A DNA stretch of 14,586 nucleotides. Origin: a bacterium (GTDB taxonomy: Bacteria > Bacillota > Clostridia > Lachnospirales > Lachnospiraceae). The position numbers and the translations under genes are program-made. A model generated the notes under the pieces. That model was not told the DNA's origin and ran no database searches. It saw only the letters and a program-made list of their open reading frames with translations. Below are positions 1-6,690 of the stretch, piece after piece (position 1 is the first letter of the stretch; each line of letters opens with the position of its first letter). The DNA lies in the NCBI GenBank assembly GCA_004562765.1, contig SFRL01000084.1, positions 1 through 14,586 of the forward strand, read 5' to 3'.

Positions 1-73
1 CAGGATCAGGATGACAGAGGAAAATCTATATCTGGGTGCCAAAGCTTTCCGGTTCTGCGGAACAGGAGGTAGG

Positions 74-931
74 ATGGAAATTATTTCACCAAAGATGGAT
101 TTTGCATTCCGGGAGCTCATGGAGGATGATGAGATAAGGCGTTACTTTATCTGCGATGTGTTAAATATGCCGGTGGAGCAGGTCAAAGAAACACGGCTTG
201 GGAACTCTTTTTTAAGGAGAAGGCATCAGAAGATGAAGCAGGGTATTCTGGACGTAAAGATGTTTTTGCATGACGGCACCAGAATCAATCTTGAAATGCA
301 GCTGAGACGGCAGAAGTTCTGGGAGAAACGTTCCCTGTATTATCTTACGAAAATGTATGCGGATATTCTGTTTATGGGGGAGCATTTTGACCGTTTGAGA
401 AGGTGTGTTGCGATCAGTATTCTTGATTTTAACCTGAGGGAGGATGACCGGTATCATTCAGTATATCGCATGCGGGACGAGATGGGAAAGGACTACTCGG
501 ATCTGCTGGAACTGCATATCATAGAGTTACGAAAAAAGCTGACTGGAAACAGCAGATTGGATGACTGGATCCGGTTGTTTAATGCGGAAACGGAGGAGGA
601 TTTGCATATGATCAAGACAAAGAACGCAGGGGTTCAGAGAGCAAAATATGTGATACAGGAGATGAGCCTGACGGAAGCAATGCGGGATGCGTTAGAGTCG
701 TACCGTAAGAGGAAGATGGACAGGAAGTCTGAGGATGCATATGTGTATGATCAGGGAAAAGAAGCCGGAGAGCAGATTGGAATGGAGCGAGGAATAGAGC
801 AAGGAAAACAGGAGGTATTACTTGATCTCGTTCAGAAAGGGAAATTGGATGTAAAAACAGCGGCAGAAACCTGTGGAATCACACCAAAGGAATTTCAGAA
901 GAAGATGGCAGAAATCACAGAAAAGGTATAA
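74..931 (+). CDS. Rpn family PD-(D/E)XK nuclease / putative transposase
   Basis: Protein of 285 aa resembling the Rpn (recombination-promoting nuclease, formerly transposase_31) family, which are DNA endonucleases of the PD-(D/E)XK fold. What I see: an N-terminal ISPKMDFAFRELM segment typical of the family opening, a core ILDVK strand followed by INLEMQ giving a D60-x13-E74-x-Q76 active-site pattern, and a C-terminal tail with the EQIGMERGIEQGKQ repeat-like helix commonly found in these proteins. The frame is open upstream to position 11 and beyond, but I chose ATG 74 because AGGAGGT lies just before it (65-70) and the family homology begins there. A terminator-like hairpin follows eight bases after the stop. 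No inverted repeats or target duplications mark it as part of an intact mobile element. Biological role in this host is unknown; family assignment is fairly secure. Confidence 0.85.
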   Translation: MEIISPKMDFAFRELMEDDEIRRYFICDVLNMPVEQVKETRLGNSFLRRRHQKMKQGILDVKMFLHDGTRINLEMQLRRQKFWEKRSLYYLTKMYADILFMGEHFDRLRRCVAISILDFNLREDDRYHSVYRMRDEMGKDYSDLLELHIIELRKKLTGNSRLDDWIRLFNAETEEDLHMIKTKNAGVQRAKYVIQEMSLTEAMRDALESYRKRKMDRKSEDAYVYDQGKEAGEQIGMERGIEQGKQEVLLDLVQKGKLDVKTAAETCGITPKEFQKKMAEITEKV

Positions 932-938
932 ACTTTTT

Positions 939-975
939 GGCCTCTTACATCGATTTGCTGATGAAGAGGCCTTTT
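939..975 (+). terminator. Intrinsic terminator-like hairpin, copy A
   Basis: GGCCTCTT pairs with AAGAGGCC. The stem extends by CATC/GATG past a single bulged A, the loop is about 8 nt, and TTTT follows. It sits eight bases after the Rpn stop, so it probably ends that transcript. The hairpin and its flanks are nearly identical to the one at 1269-1306. Confidence 0.75.
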
Positions 976-1095
976 CAATTACTGGCCGGATAAAGAAATC
1001 GAGCAAAAACTGAAAGGATAATACATAAAAGCCTATAAAATCAGCGATGCAACCTGCAGTTTACATTTAGAATTTTGCTGTTGGTTGTACTTTAG

Positions 1096-1245
1096 ACAGA
1101 AAACAATTACACACAGGAGCAGTTAGCGGACGTTCTTGGAGTATCCAGACAGGCGATCAGCAAATGGGAAAGCAATATTACATATCCCGAAACCGATAAG
1201 CTGATACGGATCAGTGAACTGTTTCACTGCTTGCTACAAGAATAA
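1096..1245 (+). pseudogene. XRE/Cro-type HTH regulator remnant
   Basis: This 49-codon open stretch translates to a nearly complete helix-turn-helix of the XRE family. NNYTQEQLADVLGVSRQAIS is the hallmark recognition helix region, continuing KWESNITYPETDKLIRISEL, and then it ends abruptly at FHCLLQE-stop. There is no ATG, GTG or TTG usable as a start, and an in-frame TAG lies immediately upstream at 1093-1095. The normal N-terminal lead-in is replaced by sequence that matches better in another frame (the LYFRQ reading near 1082-1098), which suggests a frameshift. Members of this group usually run on past the HTH with SLDYLL and often a membrane domain; here SLDY-like residues are missing and the rest is gone. 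I read it as a decayed gene, followed by its own terminator-like hairpin. Confidence 0.7.
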
Positions 1246-1268
1246 AAAATGCAAAATTGTAACCTTTT

Positions 1269-1306
1269 GGCCTCTTCCATCGATTTATAGATGAAGAGGC
1301 CTTTTT
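1269..1306 (+). terminator. Intrinsic terminator-like hairpin, copy B
   Basis: Same design as the hairpin at 939-975: GGCCTCTT/AAGAGGCC, a CATC/GATG extension past one bulged base (C instead of A), a different loop, then TTTTT. It lies exactly 330 bp downstream of copy A and 27 bp before the sigma-factor start. It would end transcripts from the regulator remnant and insulate the sigma operon. Confidence 0.7.
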
Positions 1307-1332
1307 CAAATACATAAAACGAGGGATTACTC

Positions 1333-1815
1333 ATGAGAATACCGGTAGAGTGGCTGATAAATGCGTATCAGACGAACCTGTTTGTGGCGGCATTCAATAT
1401 TTGTAAAAATGCGGAAGATGCCAAAGATGTGGTTCAGGATACCTTTATCGCCTATCACACATCCAATCAACAATTTTATGATGAGCAGCATATCAGAGCC
1501 TGGCTTTTCAGGGTTGCAGTCAACAAAGCGAAAGATGTAAATAAATCCTTCTGGCGCAGAAATAAAATGCCTTTGGAGGATTATGTGGAACAATTGCCGT
1601 TCGAGACACCGGAGGACAGCACGCTGTTTGAAACTGTGCTGAAGCTTCCGGAAAAGTATCGGATCGTGATTCATTTGTTTTATTATGAGGACTGGAATAT
1701 CCGGGAAATAGCGCAGATCTTACATATCAGTGAGAGCAATGTAAAAACGCGATTATCCAGAGGACGAACGCTGCTGAAGAATGTATTAAAGGAGGAATGG
1801 GCAGATGACGAATAG
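1333..1815 (+). CDS. ECF-type RNA polymerase sigma-70 family sigma factor
   Basis: Protein of 160 aa, the usual size of an extracytoplasmic-function sigma factor, which contains only regions sigma2 and sigma4. Region 2 spans roughly residues 10-75 and includes AEDAKDVVQDTFIAYH, the conserved core-binding and -10-recognition helix area. Region 4 spans roughly residues 100-152, with LPEKYRIVIHLFYYEDWNIR followed by the helix-turn-helix EIAQILHISESNVKTRLSRG that reads the -35 element. The start has a GAGGG ribosome binding site at 1321-1325. Its last 11 bases overlap the following membrane-protein gene, the classic arrangement of a sigma factor with its anti-sigma factor. It probably directs a small envelope or stress regulon when released. 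No specific ECF group or target promoter can be named from the sequence, and no self-like promoter was evident upstream. Confidence 0.9.
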   Translation: MRIPVEWLINAYQTNLFVAAFNICKNAEDAKDVVQDTFIAYHTSNQQFYDEQHIRAWLFRVAVNKAKDVNKSFWRRNKMPLEDYVEQLPFETPEDSTLFETVLKLPEKYRIVIHLFYYEDWNIREIAQILHISESNVKTRLSRGRTLLKNVLKEEWADDE

Positions 1816-2863
1816 AGAAAAATATAAAAAAGCGTTCGACGTGCTGGCGGCCTCCGAAAAAATATCTTTGGAGGTAGATCAAATGAAAAATAAGAAGCAA
1901 AAGAGCAATTATAAAAGAAGTATAGTGGCGGCTATTGCAGTGCTGGTCGTTGTAACGGCAGCGGGAAGCGGAGTATATGCTGCTGCGAAATATTGGGGTA
2001 TTTTGGATTTTGCCGACCGGACAGCTATGGATGTACCGGAAGAAGCAGTTCCACAGATTCAGACAAAGATAGAAACCGCACAGGAAACCAATGACACGAT
2101 CTTTCAGTGCACGGTGGAGGAAGCACTGTGTGACAGCCAGACGATCACTGTAGTCTATGAAGTGGCGGCAAAGGAAGCGGGTAAATATCTGTTTGTTCCG
2201 GAGGATGCACTACCGGAAGATCTGATGAGCAATTGGAGCAATGTTTCCGATATGACAGCGCAGGAGTACGCGGCACAAAAGGGATTGACCATCGTGAACA
2301 TTGGAGGCGGCATCCGGAATACCGACGAGCTGGGAATTGTAGAGCAAAGTATAGATTTTCTCTCTGTCAGCGATGATGTGATGGATATCTGTGTCACTTG
2401 CGGGAAAGCGGAAGAAGGAACGAGCATGGATGTTACGATGCTGGCTACTGCGCATGTTTCCGGCAGTGAGGAAGTGATGAGGCTTCAGTCTGATTTTGTT
2501 TTACAGGATATGTCTACAACAACTATGACTACCTATCTGTGCAGAGAGCGGGCACCCGGTGAACAGTTTTTTGAGATCGAGAAGGCAGATGTGATCCAGA
2601 CAGAGCTGGGAACTTATGTGGATATCTATTACAGCAATACAAAAGGTGACGATCCGGAGGATGGATTAGCTTTTCGAATTGTAGATCAGACGGGAAAGGC
2701 ATATGAGTCTACGGGCGGTTCCGGTGTGATCTGTGTCGAGAACGGTCTGTACAGACAGCGATGCATGCTGAACAAATGTGAGATCGGAGAAACCTTGTAC
2801 GTGGAAGCCTTTGATTGCTGGGGCAAAGAGGTATATGGGGTGACAGAGCTTTCGCGTGAATAA
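1805..2863 (+). CDS. Probable anti-sigma factor, single-pass membrane protein (DUF4179-like)
   Basis: Protein of 352 aa. Residues 1-38 are a charged cytoplasmic segment opening with REKYKKAFDVLAASEKISLE, a motif I recognise from Lachnospiraceae proteins encoded next to ECF sigma factors. Residues about 39-61 form one hydrophobic membrane helix preceded by lysines and arginine, so the C-terminal part of about 290 residues should be outside the cell. No enzyme motif is visible in that part. It carries nine cysteines, many for an exported Firmicutes domain. The gene starts inside the sigma-factor gene with AGGAGG at 1790-1795, so the two are translationally coupled. The inferred job is to hold the sigma factor at the membrane until an outside signal arrives. 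The anti-sigma role comes from position and topology; it has no zinc-binding HxxxCxxC motif, so it is not a ZAS-type anti-sigma factor. Confidence 0.75.
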   Translation: MTNREKYKKAFDVLAASEKISLEVDQMKNKKQKSNYKRSIVAAIAVLVVVTAAGSGVYAAAKYWGILDFADRTAMDVPEEAVPQIQTKIETAQETNDTIFQCTVEEALCDSQTITVVYEVAAKEAGKYLFVPEDALPEDLMSNWSNVSDMTAQEYAAQKGLTIVNIGGGIRNTDELGIVEQSIDFLSVSDDVMDICVTCGKAEEGTSMDVTMLATAHVSGSEEVMRLQSDFVLQDMSTTTMTTYLCRERAPGEQFFEIEKADVIQTELGTYVDIYYSNTKGDDPEDGLAFRIVDQTGKAYESTGGSGVICVENGLYRQRCMLNKCEIGETLYVEAFDCWGKEVYGVTELSRE

Positions 2864-2918
2864 GGGCGGGAGTGAGTTACATGGAAGCATGTCCGCGGGC
2901 ACAGTTTCATCAAGTATA

Positions 2919-2977
2919 GCGCAAGCCCCTCGTTGCAGTTGCGAAACTTAGGTTTTCGATTTTCTGCGGGTTTGCGC
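2919..2977. other. Long inverted repeat upstream of the ilvE promoter
   Basis: GCGCAAGCCC (2919-2928) pairs with GGGTTTGCGC (2968-2977) over ten positions, one of them G-T. An inner GCAG/CTGC pairing adds to it. The spacer is 39 bp and contains a smaller CGAAAC/GTTTTCG dyad. The right arm ends one base before the -35 box of the ilvE promoter. It has no T-run, so it is a poor terminator. It could be an operator, or a 3' structure on the preceding sigma/anti-sigma transcript. Nothing else was found in the rest of 2864-3054 apart from the promoter. Confidence 0.5.
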
Positions 2978-3006
2978 TTGACAGTCAGGGCAGATGGGAC
3001 TAAACT
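2978..3006 (+). promoter_or_regulatory. Sigma-A promoter for ilvE
   Basis: TTGACA (2978-2983, perfect -35), a 17-bp spacer, then TAAACT (3001-3006, 4 of 6 to the -10 consensus). Transcription would start near 3012-3014, leaving a leader of about 40 nt before the ilvE start. That is too short for a T-box or attenuator leader. Confidence 0.75.
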
Positions 3007-3054
3007 GTTTCCAAAAGGTGTTTTACATTAATTAAAGAAAAGAGGAATCAAACT

Positions 3055-4077
3055 ATGGAAAAGAAAAACATCGATTGGTCAAACCTAGGATTCGCTTATC
3101 AGGTAACAGATAAGCGATTTGTCTCAAATTATAAAAACGGAGCATGGGATGAGGGTGTCCTGACAGAAGACGCGACGATCACCCTGACTGAGTGTGCAGG
3201 TGTGTTACAGTATGCACAGACCTGTTTTGAGGGCTTAAAGGCGTATACCACAGAGGATGGCAGAACCGTATGTTTCCGTCCGGACTTAAACGCAAGCCGT
3301 ATGAAGGATTCCTGCGAACGTCTGGAGATGCCCGTATTCCCGGAGGACAAGTTTGTGGAGGCAGTAAAGGAAGTTGTTCGTGCAAACGAGGCATTCGTAC
3401 CGCCCTATGGTTCAGGTGCAACCCTTTACATCCGTCCCTATATGTTCGGAAGCTCTGCAGTTATCGGCGTAAAGCCTGCTGAAGAGTATCAGTTCCGCAT
3501 TTTCTGTACACCGGTAGGACCTTACTTCAAGGGCGGCGCAAAGCCGATCACCATCCGTGTCTGTGACTATGACCGCGCGGCACCGCACGGAACCGGACAT
3601 ATCAAGGCAGGACTGAACTATGCAATGAGCCTGTATCAGATCGTGGATGCGCATGAGCAGGGCTTTGATGAGAATATGTATCTTGACGCGGCGACCAGAA
3701 CTTACGTTGAGGAGACCGGTGGAGCAAACTTTATTTTCATCACAAAGGACGGCACACTGGTAACACCGAAGTCTGACAGTATCTTACCTTCCATCACACG
3801 TCGTTCACTGATGGTAGTTGCAGAGAAGTACTTAGGCATGAAGGTAGAGCATCGTCCGGTTCGTTTCGACGAGATCAAGGATTTTGCAGAGTGCGGACTG
3901 TGCGGAACTGCAGCAGTTATCTCGCCGGTTGGAAAGATCAACGATCACGGCAACGAGATCTGCTTCCCCAGCGGCATGGATGAGATGGGACCTGTTACAA
4001 AGAAACTGTACGATACGCTTACCGGAATCCAGATGGGACGCATCGAGGCACCGGAGGGATGGATCGTAGAGATCTAA
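3055..4077 (+). CDS. ilvE: Branched-chain amino-acid aminotransferase
   Basis: Protein of 340 aa, a fold-type IV PLP enzyme that moves the amino group between glutamate and the 2-oxo acids of leucine, isoleucine and valine in the cytoplasm. Visible family motifs are YAQTCFEGLKAY (residues 53-64), LYIRPYMFG near 125, GHIKAGLNYA with the PLP lysine K184, and RTYVEETGGANFIFI, where the glutamate binds the pyridine nitrogen of PLP. The length fits the 340-360 aa BCAT type. AGAGGA at 3041-3046 precedes the start. The gene stands alone behind its own promoter, with no ilv or leu biosynthesis genes beside it. The AraC gene begins 26 bp after its stop and no terminator was seen between them, so some read-through into the regulator is likely. 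Confidence 0.93.
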   Translation: MEKKNIDWSNLGFAYQVTDKRFVSNYKNGAWDEGVLTEDATITLTECAGVLQYAQTCFEGLKAYTTEDGRTVCFRPDLNASRMKDSCERLEMPVFPEDKFVEAVKEVVRANEAFVPPYGSGATLYIRPYMFGSSAVIGVKPAEEYQFRIFCTPVGPYFKGGAKPITIRVCDYDRAAPHGTGHIKAGLNYAMSLYQIVDAHEQGFDENMYLDAATRTYVEETGGANFIFITKDGTLVTPKSDSILPSITRRSLMVVAEKYLGMKVEHRPVRFDEIKDFAECGLCGTAAVISPVGKINDHGNEICFPSGMDEMGPVTKKLYDTLTGIQMGRIEAPEGWIVEI

Positions 4078-4103
4078 GATAAACATTTAAGGAAATCATA
4101 CAT

Positions 4104-5048
4104 ATGGCGAAAAAGAAGAGAGATTCAATCGAATATCGCTATTACGAAATAGGTCAGGACGAGTACGTCCTGGCCTTATTTGGTGAAAGCTGGATCCGTG
4201 ATTATGGTCGGGACGTGGATGGATTTCATTTTCACAATCTCATGGAGATCGGTGTCTGCCATGAAGGACATGGCGAGATGGGCTATGAGGAGGGAAAGAG
4301 TCCGTATCATCCGGGTACGATGACGATCATTCCGAAAAACATTCCGCATACAACGATCAGTGAGGAGGGAAAGAAGAGCTTCTGGGAATATCTGTTTCTG
4401 GATCCGGCGCGTCTGGTGCGGGAGGTCTATCCGGATGATGAGGTATTTCAGCGGCAGGTCGTGACGCAGCTGAACAAGACGCACCTGACATTCAGTAAAG
4501 ACGGGTGTCCGCAGCTTTCACAGATGGTGGAACTGCTGATCTATGAGATGGCACACAAGGAAAAACACTACAAGCGCGTGACAAAGGGATTGTCAGAGGC
4601 GCTGCTCATGGAGCTGTACCGCCTGAGCATGCAGGAAAAAAGCGAGCAGAGCATGCGGGCGATCTCAAAGAGCAACCTGGTGCTGCTCAATGATGCGCTC
4701 GATTATATCAACAAAAATTATATGGATTCAGGACTTCGCGTTGAGACACTGGCAGACCGTTGCGGCTTGTCGGAAACACATTTTCGGCGCGTGTTCAAGG
4801 AACAGACCAATATGACTCCGAGCGAATATGTGAATCTGGTGCGCATTCAGCGGGCTTGCGAGCTGATGCGAAAGAACAATATGGCGATGGACGAGGTCAG
4901 CGGCAGCGTTGGCTTTGAATCTACGACTTCCTTTACACGAAACTTCAAAAAACTGCTGAACATTACTCCCTATCAGTGGAAAAAACATCCGGAAAATTAC
5001 GAGGGAAAGATCTTGGAGTACAATGTTTCCGTGCTAAAAGGATGGTAG
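4104..5048 (+). CDS. AraC-family transcriptional regulator with cupin sensor domain
   Basis: Protein of 314 aa. Residues about 30-90 form a cupin-type ligand pocket: FHFHNLMEIGVCHEGHGEM, then PGTMTIIPKNIPHTT, with the histidine-rich first cupin motif and the G-x-P-x-H second motif. The C-terminal 100 residues hold the two AraC helix-turn-helices: HTH1 about 211-235 (LADRCGLSETHFRRVFKEQT) and HTH2 about 260-285 (VSGSVGFESTTSFTRNFKKL), followed by ITPYQWKK. This is the usual plan of sugar-responsive activators. It sits directly upstream of and in the same direction as the sugar-binding protein, permeases and beta-galactosidase, so it probably controls them in response to their substrate. A weak Shine-Dalgarno (AAGG at 4089-4092) implies low expression. 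The ligand is unknown. Confidence 0.9.
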   Translation: MAKKKRDSIEYRYYEIGQDEYVLALFGESWIRDYGRDVDGFHFHNLMEIGVCHEGHGEMGYEEGKSPYHPGTMTIIPKNIPHTTISEEGKKSFWEYLFLDPARLVREVYPDDEVFQRQVVTQLNKTHLTFSKDGCPQLSQMVELLIYEMAHKEKHYKRVTKGLSEALLMELYRLSMQEKSEQSMRAISKSNLVLLNDALDYINKNYMDSGLRVETLADRCGLSETHFRRVFKEQTNMTPSEYVNLVRIQRACELMRKNNMAMDEVSGSVGFESTTSFTRNFKKLLNITPYQWKKHPENYEGKILEYNVSVLKGW

Positions 5049-5066
5049 TACGACGAAAACGTGTGG

Positions 5067-5098
5067 ATAATGTTCATAGTTTGTTCATAATGTTCATA
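5067..5098. promoter_or_regulatory. In-phase 12-bp direct repeats, candidate AraC-type operator
   Basis: ATAATGTTCATA occurs twice without mismatch, at 5067-5078 and 5087-5098, 20 bp apart (about two helical turns). A third TGTTCATA lies between them at 5082-5089. Two direct half-sites about two turns apart is how AraC-family dimers usually bind. The regulator gene ends 19 bp upstream. Confidence 0.5.
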
Positions 5099-5104
5099 AA
5101 AAAG

Positions 5105-5118
5105 CAATATATATATTG
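5105..5118. other. AT-rich perfect palindrome
   Basis: CAATATATATATTG is a perfect 14-bp palindrome just after the direct repeats. A second, TTGTACAA (5116-5123), overlaps its end. It may be a protein-binding site or simply AT-rich promoter DNA; nothing distinguishes the two. Confidence 0.3.
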
Positions 5119-5133
5119 TACAAATCTTTGAGA

Positions 5134-5160
5134 TCGTTTTTGTGAAAAGTGCTAAAACGA
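5134..5160. promoter_or_regulatory. Inverted repeat in the sugar-operon control region
   Basis: TCGTTTT (5134-5140) and AAAACGA (5154-5160) are exact inverted copies separated by 13 bp. The site lies between the direct repeats and the candidate promoter at 5206-5234. It could be a second operator. It is not followed by a T-run, so it is not a terminator. Confidence 0.35.
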
Positions 5161-5205
5161 ACATTTTACATGGTCGAATTTGCATGTTTTATGAAAGAAA
5201 TCAAT

Positions 5206-5234
5206 GGCACAAAGTATTCCTCCTTTGTTACAAT
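5206..5234 (+). promoter_or_regulatory. Candidate extended -10 promoter for the sugar transport operon
   Basis: TACAAT (5229-5234, 5 of 6) is preceded by TGT at 5226-5228, forming an extended -10 element. The -35 region at 17-bp spacing (GGCACA) is poor, as expected for a promoter that needs an activator. It leaves a leader of about 48 nt to the start at 5289. A weaker alternative is TTTACA (5165-5170) with TTTTAT 16 bp later. Confidence 0.5.
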
Positions 5235-5288
5235 AAATACAACAAAAAAAGCGGAACAAACCGCAACATATTTAGGGAGGATTACTAA

Positions 5289-6662
5289 ATGAAAAAGAGA
5301 TTTTTAGCAACTCTGATGATTGTTGCAATGAGCGCTTCCATGTTAGCAGGATGCGGCAGCAAGAGTGATGCACCTGCAGACAGTGCAGCAAAAGATGATG
5401 CAGCAGCAACCGACGATGCAGCAAAGGATGATGCAGCAGCAACCGATGACGCAGCAGCAGAGGGCGCGCAGAAATTGACCGTATGGTGCTGGGATCCCGC
5501 ATTCAACATCTATGCAATGGAGACAGCAGCAAAGTATTACCAGAAGGATCATCCGGATGTAGAGGTTGAGGTTGTTGAGACTCCTTGGGATGATATTCAG
5601 CCCCTCATCACAAATGCAGCTTCTACCGGTGAGTATAGCCAGTTACCCGACATCTTACTGATGCAGGATAACGCATTCCAGAAAAATGCGATCAGCTATC
5701 CTGATTTATTCGTAGACCTGACAGATTCAGGCATCGACTTCAGCCAGTTCGCAGCAGGAAAGCTGGGCTACTCTACTGTAGGCGGCAAGAATTATGGTGT
5801 TCCGTTTGATAACGGTGCTGTTATCGCTTGCTATCGTACTGATATCTTAGAGCAGGCTGGTTACACAATTGACGATCTGACAGACATTACATGGTCACGT
5901 TTCGAGGAGATTTCTTCTGACGTACAGGCTAAGACAGGTTACTATCTGTTATCAGAGCGTACCGGTGAGATCGACCTGATCATGATGATGCTTCAGTCAG
6001 CTGGTGCTTCCATGTTCGATGAGAGTGGTGCACCGGTGATCGCAGACAACGCAGCATTAAAGAATGTCGTAGAGACTTTCAACAGCTTAGTAGCAAACAA
6101 CGCACTGTTACTGACACAGCAGAACTGGGATGAGTACATCAAGTCCTTCAACTCCGGTTCCGCAGCCGGTGTCGTAAACGGATGCTGGATCATGGGATCT
6201 ATTCAGGCAGCAGCAGACCAGTCAGGCAAGTGGGCAATCACAAATATGCCGAAGCTTGACGGTATCGACGGCGCTACTAACTATTCTAACAACGGTGGTT
6301 CTTCATGGGCAGTTACAACAAACTGCAAGAACGTTGAGTTAGCAACAGATTTCTTAAACAGCACATTCTGTGGAAGCGTAGATTTCTATGGCGAGATCCT
6401 TCCTTCTTCCGGTGCGATCGCAACATGGGCACCTGCAGCAGAGGCTGACGTATACGGCGAGCCTTCCGAGTTCTTCGGCGGAGATGCTGTATTCAAGAAG
6501 GTTGTTGACTTCTCTACCAAGACACCTGCAAACAACACCGGTGTATATTACTACGAGGCACGTAACGCTGTAGCTACCGCTATCACAAACATCCAGAACG
6601 GTGGCAACATCGATGACGAACTTGCAAATGCACAGGCAACTGTAGAGGCACAGATGCAGTAA
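5289..6662 (+). CDS. Sugar ABC transporter solute-binding lipoprotein (CUT1 type)
   Basis: Protein of 457 aa, an extracellular solute-binding protein family 1 member that captures sugars outside the cell for the permeases encoded next. A lipoprotein signal peptide is clear: KKR, a hydrophobic stretch, then the lipobox LAGC with the lipidated cysteine at residue 22. An Ala/Asp-rich linker of about 35 residues follows, including two tandem copies of AKDDAAATDDA, and would tether the mature domain away from the membrane. The ligand domain begins near KLTVWCWDPAFN and contains VPFDNGAVIACYRTDILEQA and GSWAVTTNCK-like stretches typical of this family. AGGGAGG at 5274-5280 gives a strong start. Codon use is more regular than in neighbouring genes, suggesting high expression, and a terminator just after the gene supports a high dose of this component. 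The exact sugar cannot be read from the sequence. Confidence 0.92.
   Translation: MKKRFLATLMIVAMSASMLAGCGSKSDAPADSAAKDDAAATDDAAKDDAAATDDAAAEGAQKLTVWCWDPAFNIYAMETAAKYYQKDHPDVEVEVVETPWDDIQPLITNAASTGEYSQLPDILLMQDNAFQKNAISYPDLFVDLTDSGIDFSQFAAGKLGYSTVGGKNYGVPFDNGAVIACYRTDILEQAGYTIDDLTDITWSRFEEISSDVQAKTGYYLLSERTGEIDLIMMMLQSAGASMFDESGAPVIADNAALKNVVETFNSLVANNALLLTQQNWDEYIKSFNSGSAAGVVNGCWIMGSIQAAADQSGKWAITNMPKLDGIDGATNYSNNGGSSWAVTTNCKNVELATDFLNSTFCGSVDFYGEILPSSGAIATWAPAAEADVYGEPSEFFGGDAVFKKVVDFSTKTPANNTGVYYYEARNAVATAITNIQNGGNIDDELANAQATVEAQMQ
5388..5453 (+). repeat. Tandem 33-bp repeat in the lipoprotein linker
   Basis: Two adjacent 33-bp units (5388-5420 and 5421-5453) each encode AKDDAAATDDA. They differ at three bases, all synonymous (AAA/AAG, GAC/GAT, GAT/GAC). 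They lie in the flexible acidic linker between the lipidated cysteine and the sugar-binding domain. Confidence 0.85.
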
Positions 6663-6690
6663 TTTGCGCAGTAATTGGAATTAAAAAAGA

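Noticed and set aside
1..1310. Complete insertion sequence or integrative element boundary
   Set aside because: No terminal inverted repeats, target duplication, integrase or tRNA attachment site is visible; only an Rpn gene and a gene remnant.
2881..2919. A 12-codon frame (MEACPRAQFHQV) that could be an ilvE leader peptide
   Set aside because: It lies upstream of the ilvE promoter at 2978-3006, so it is not on that transcript, and it lacks runs of Leu, Ile or Val codons.
2919..3054. T-box or other amino-acid riboswitch before ilvE
   Set aside because: The leader after the likely start site is only about 40 nt and no T-box sequence or antiterminator is present.
5055..5068. Possible catabolite-response (cre) site CGAAAACGTGTGGA
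   Set aside because: It keeps the central CG and left half but misses several right-half consensus positions; too weak to list as a site.
5041..5160. Short repeats after the AraC gene as a CRISPR array
   Set aside because: The repeats are only 8-12 bp, spaced by 8-11 bp, with no spacer-like units and no cas genes; an operator is a better reading.
5272..5552. Minus-strand frames rich in His/Leu, Ala/Ser or Cys
   Set aside because: They are low-complexity readings of the repetitive Ala/Asp linker DNA of the lipoprotein in other frames.
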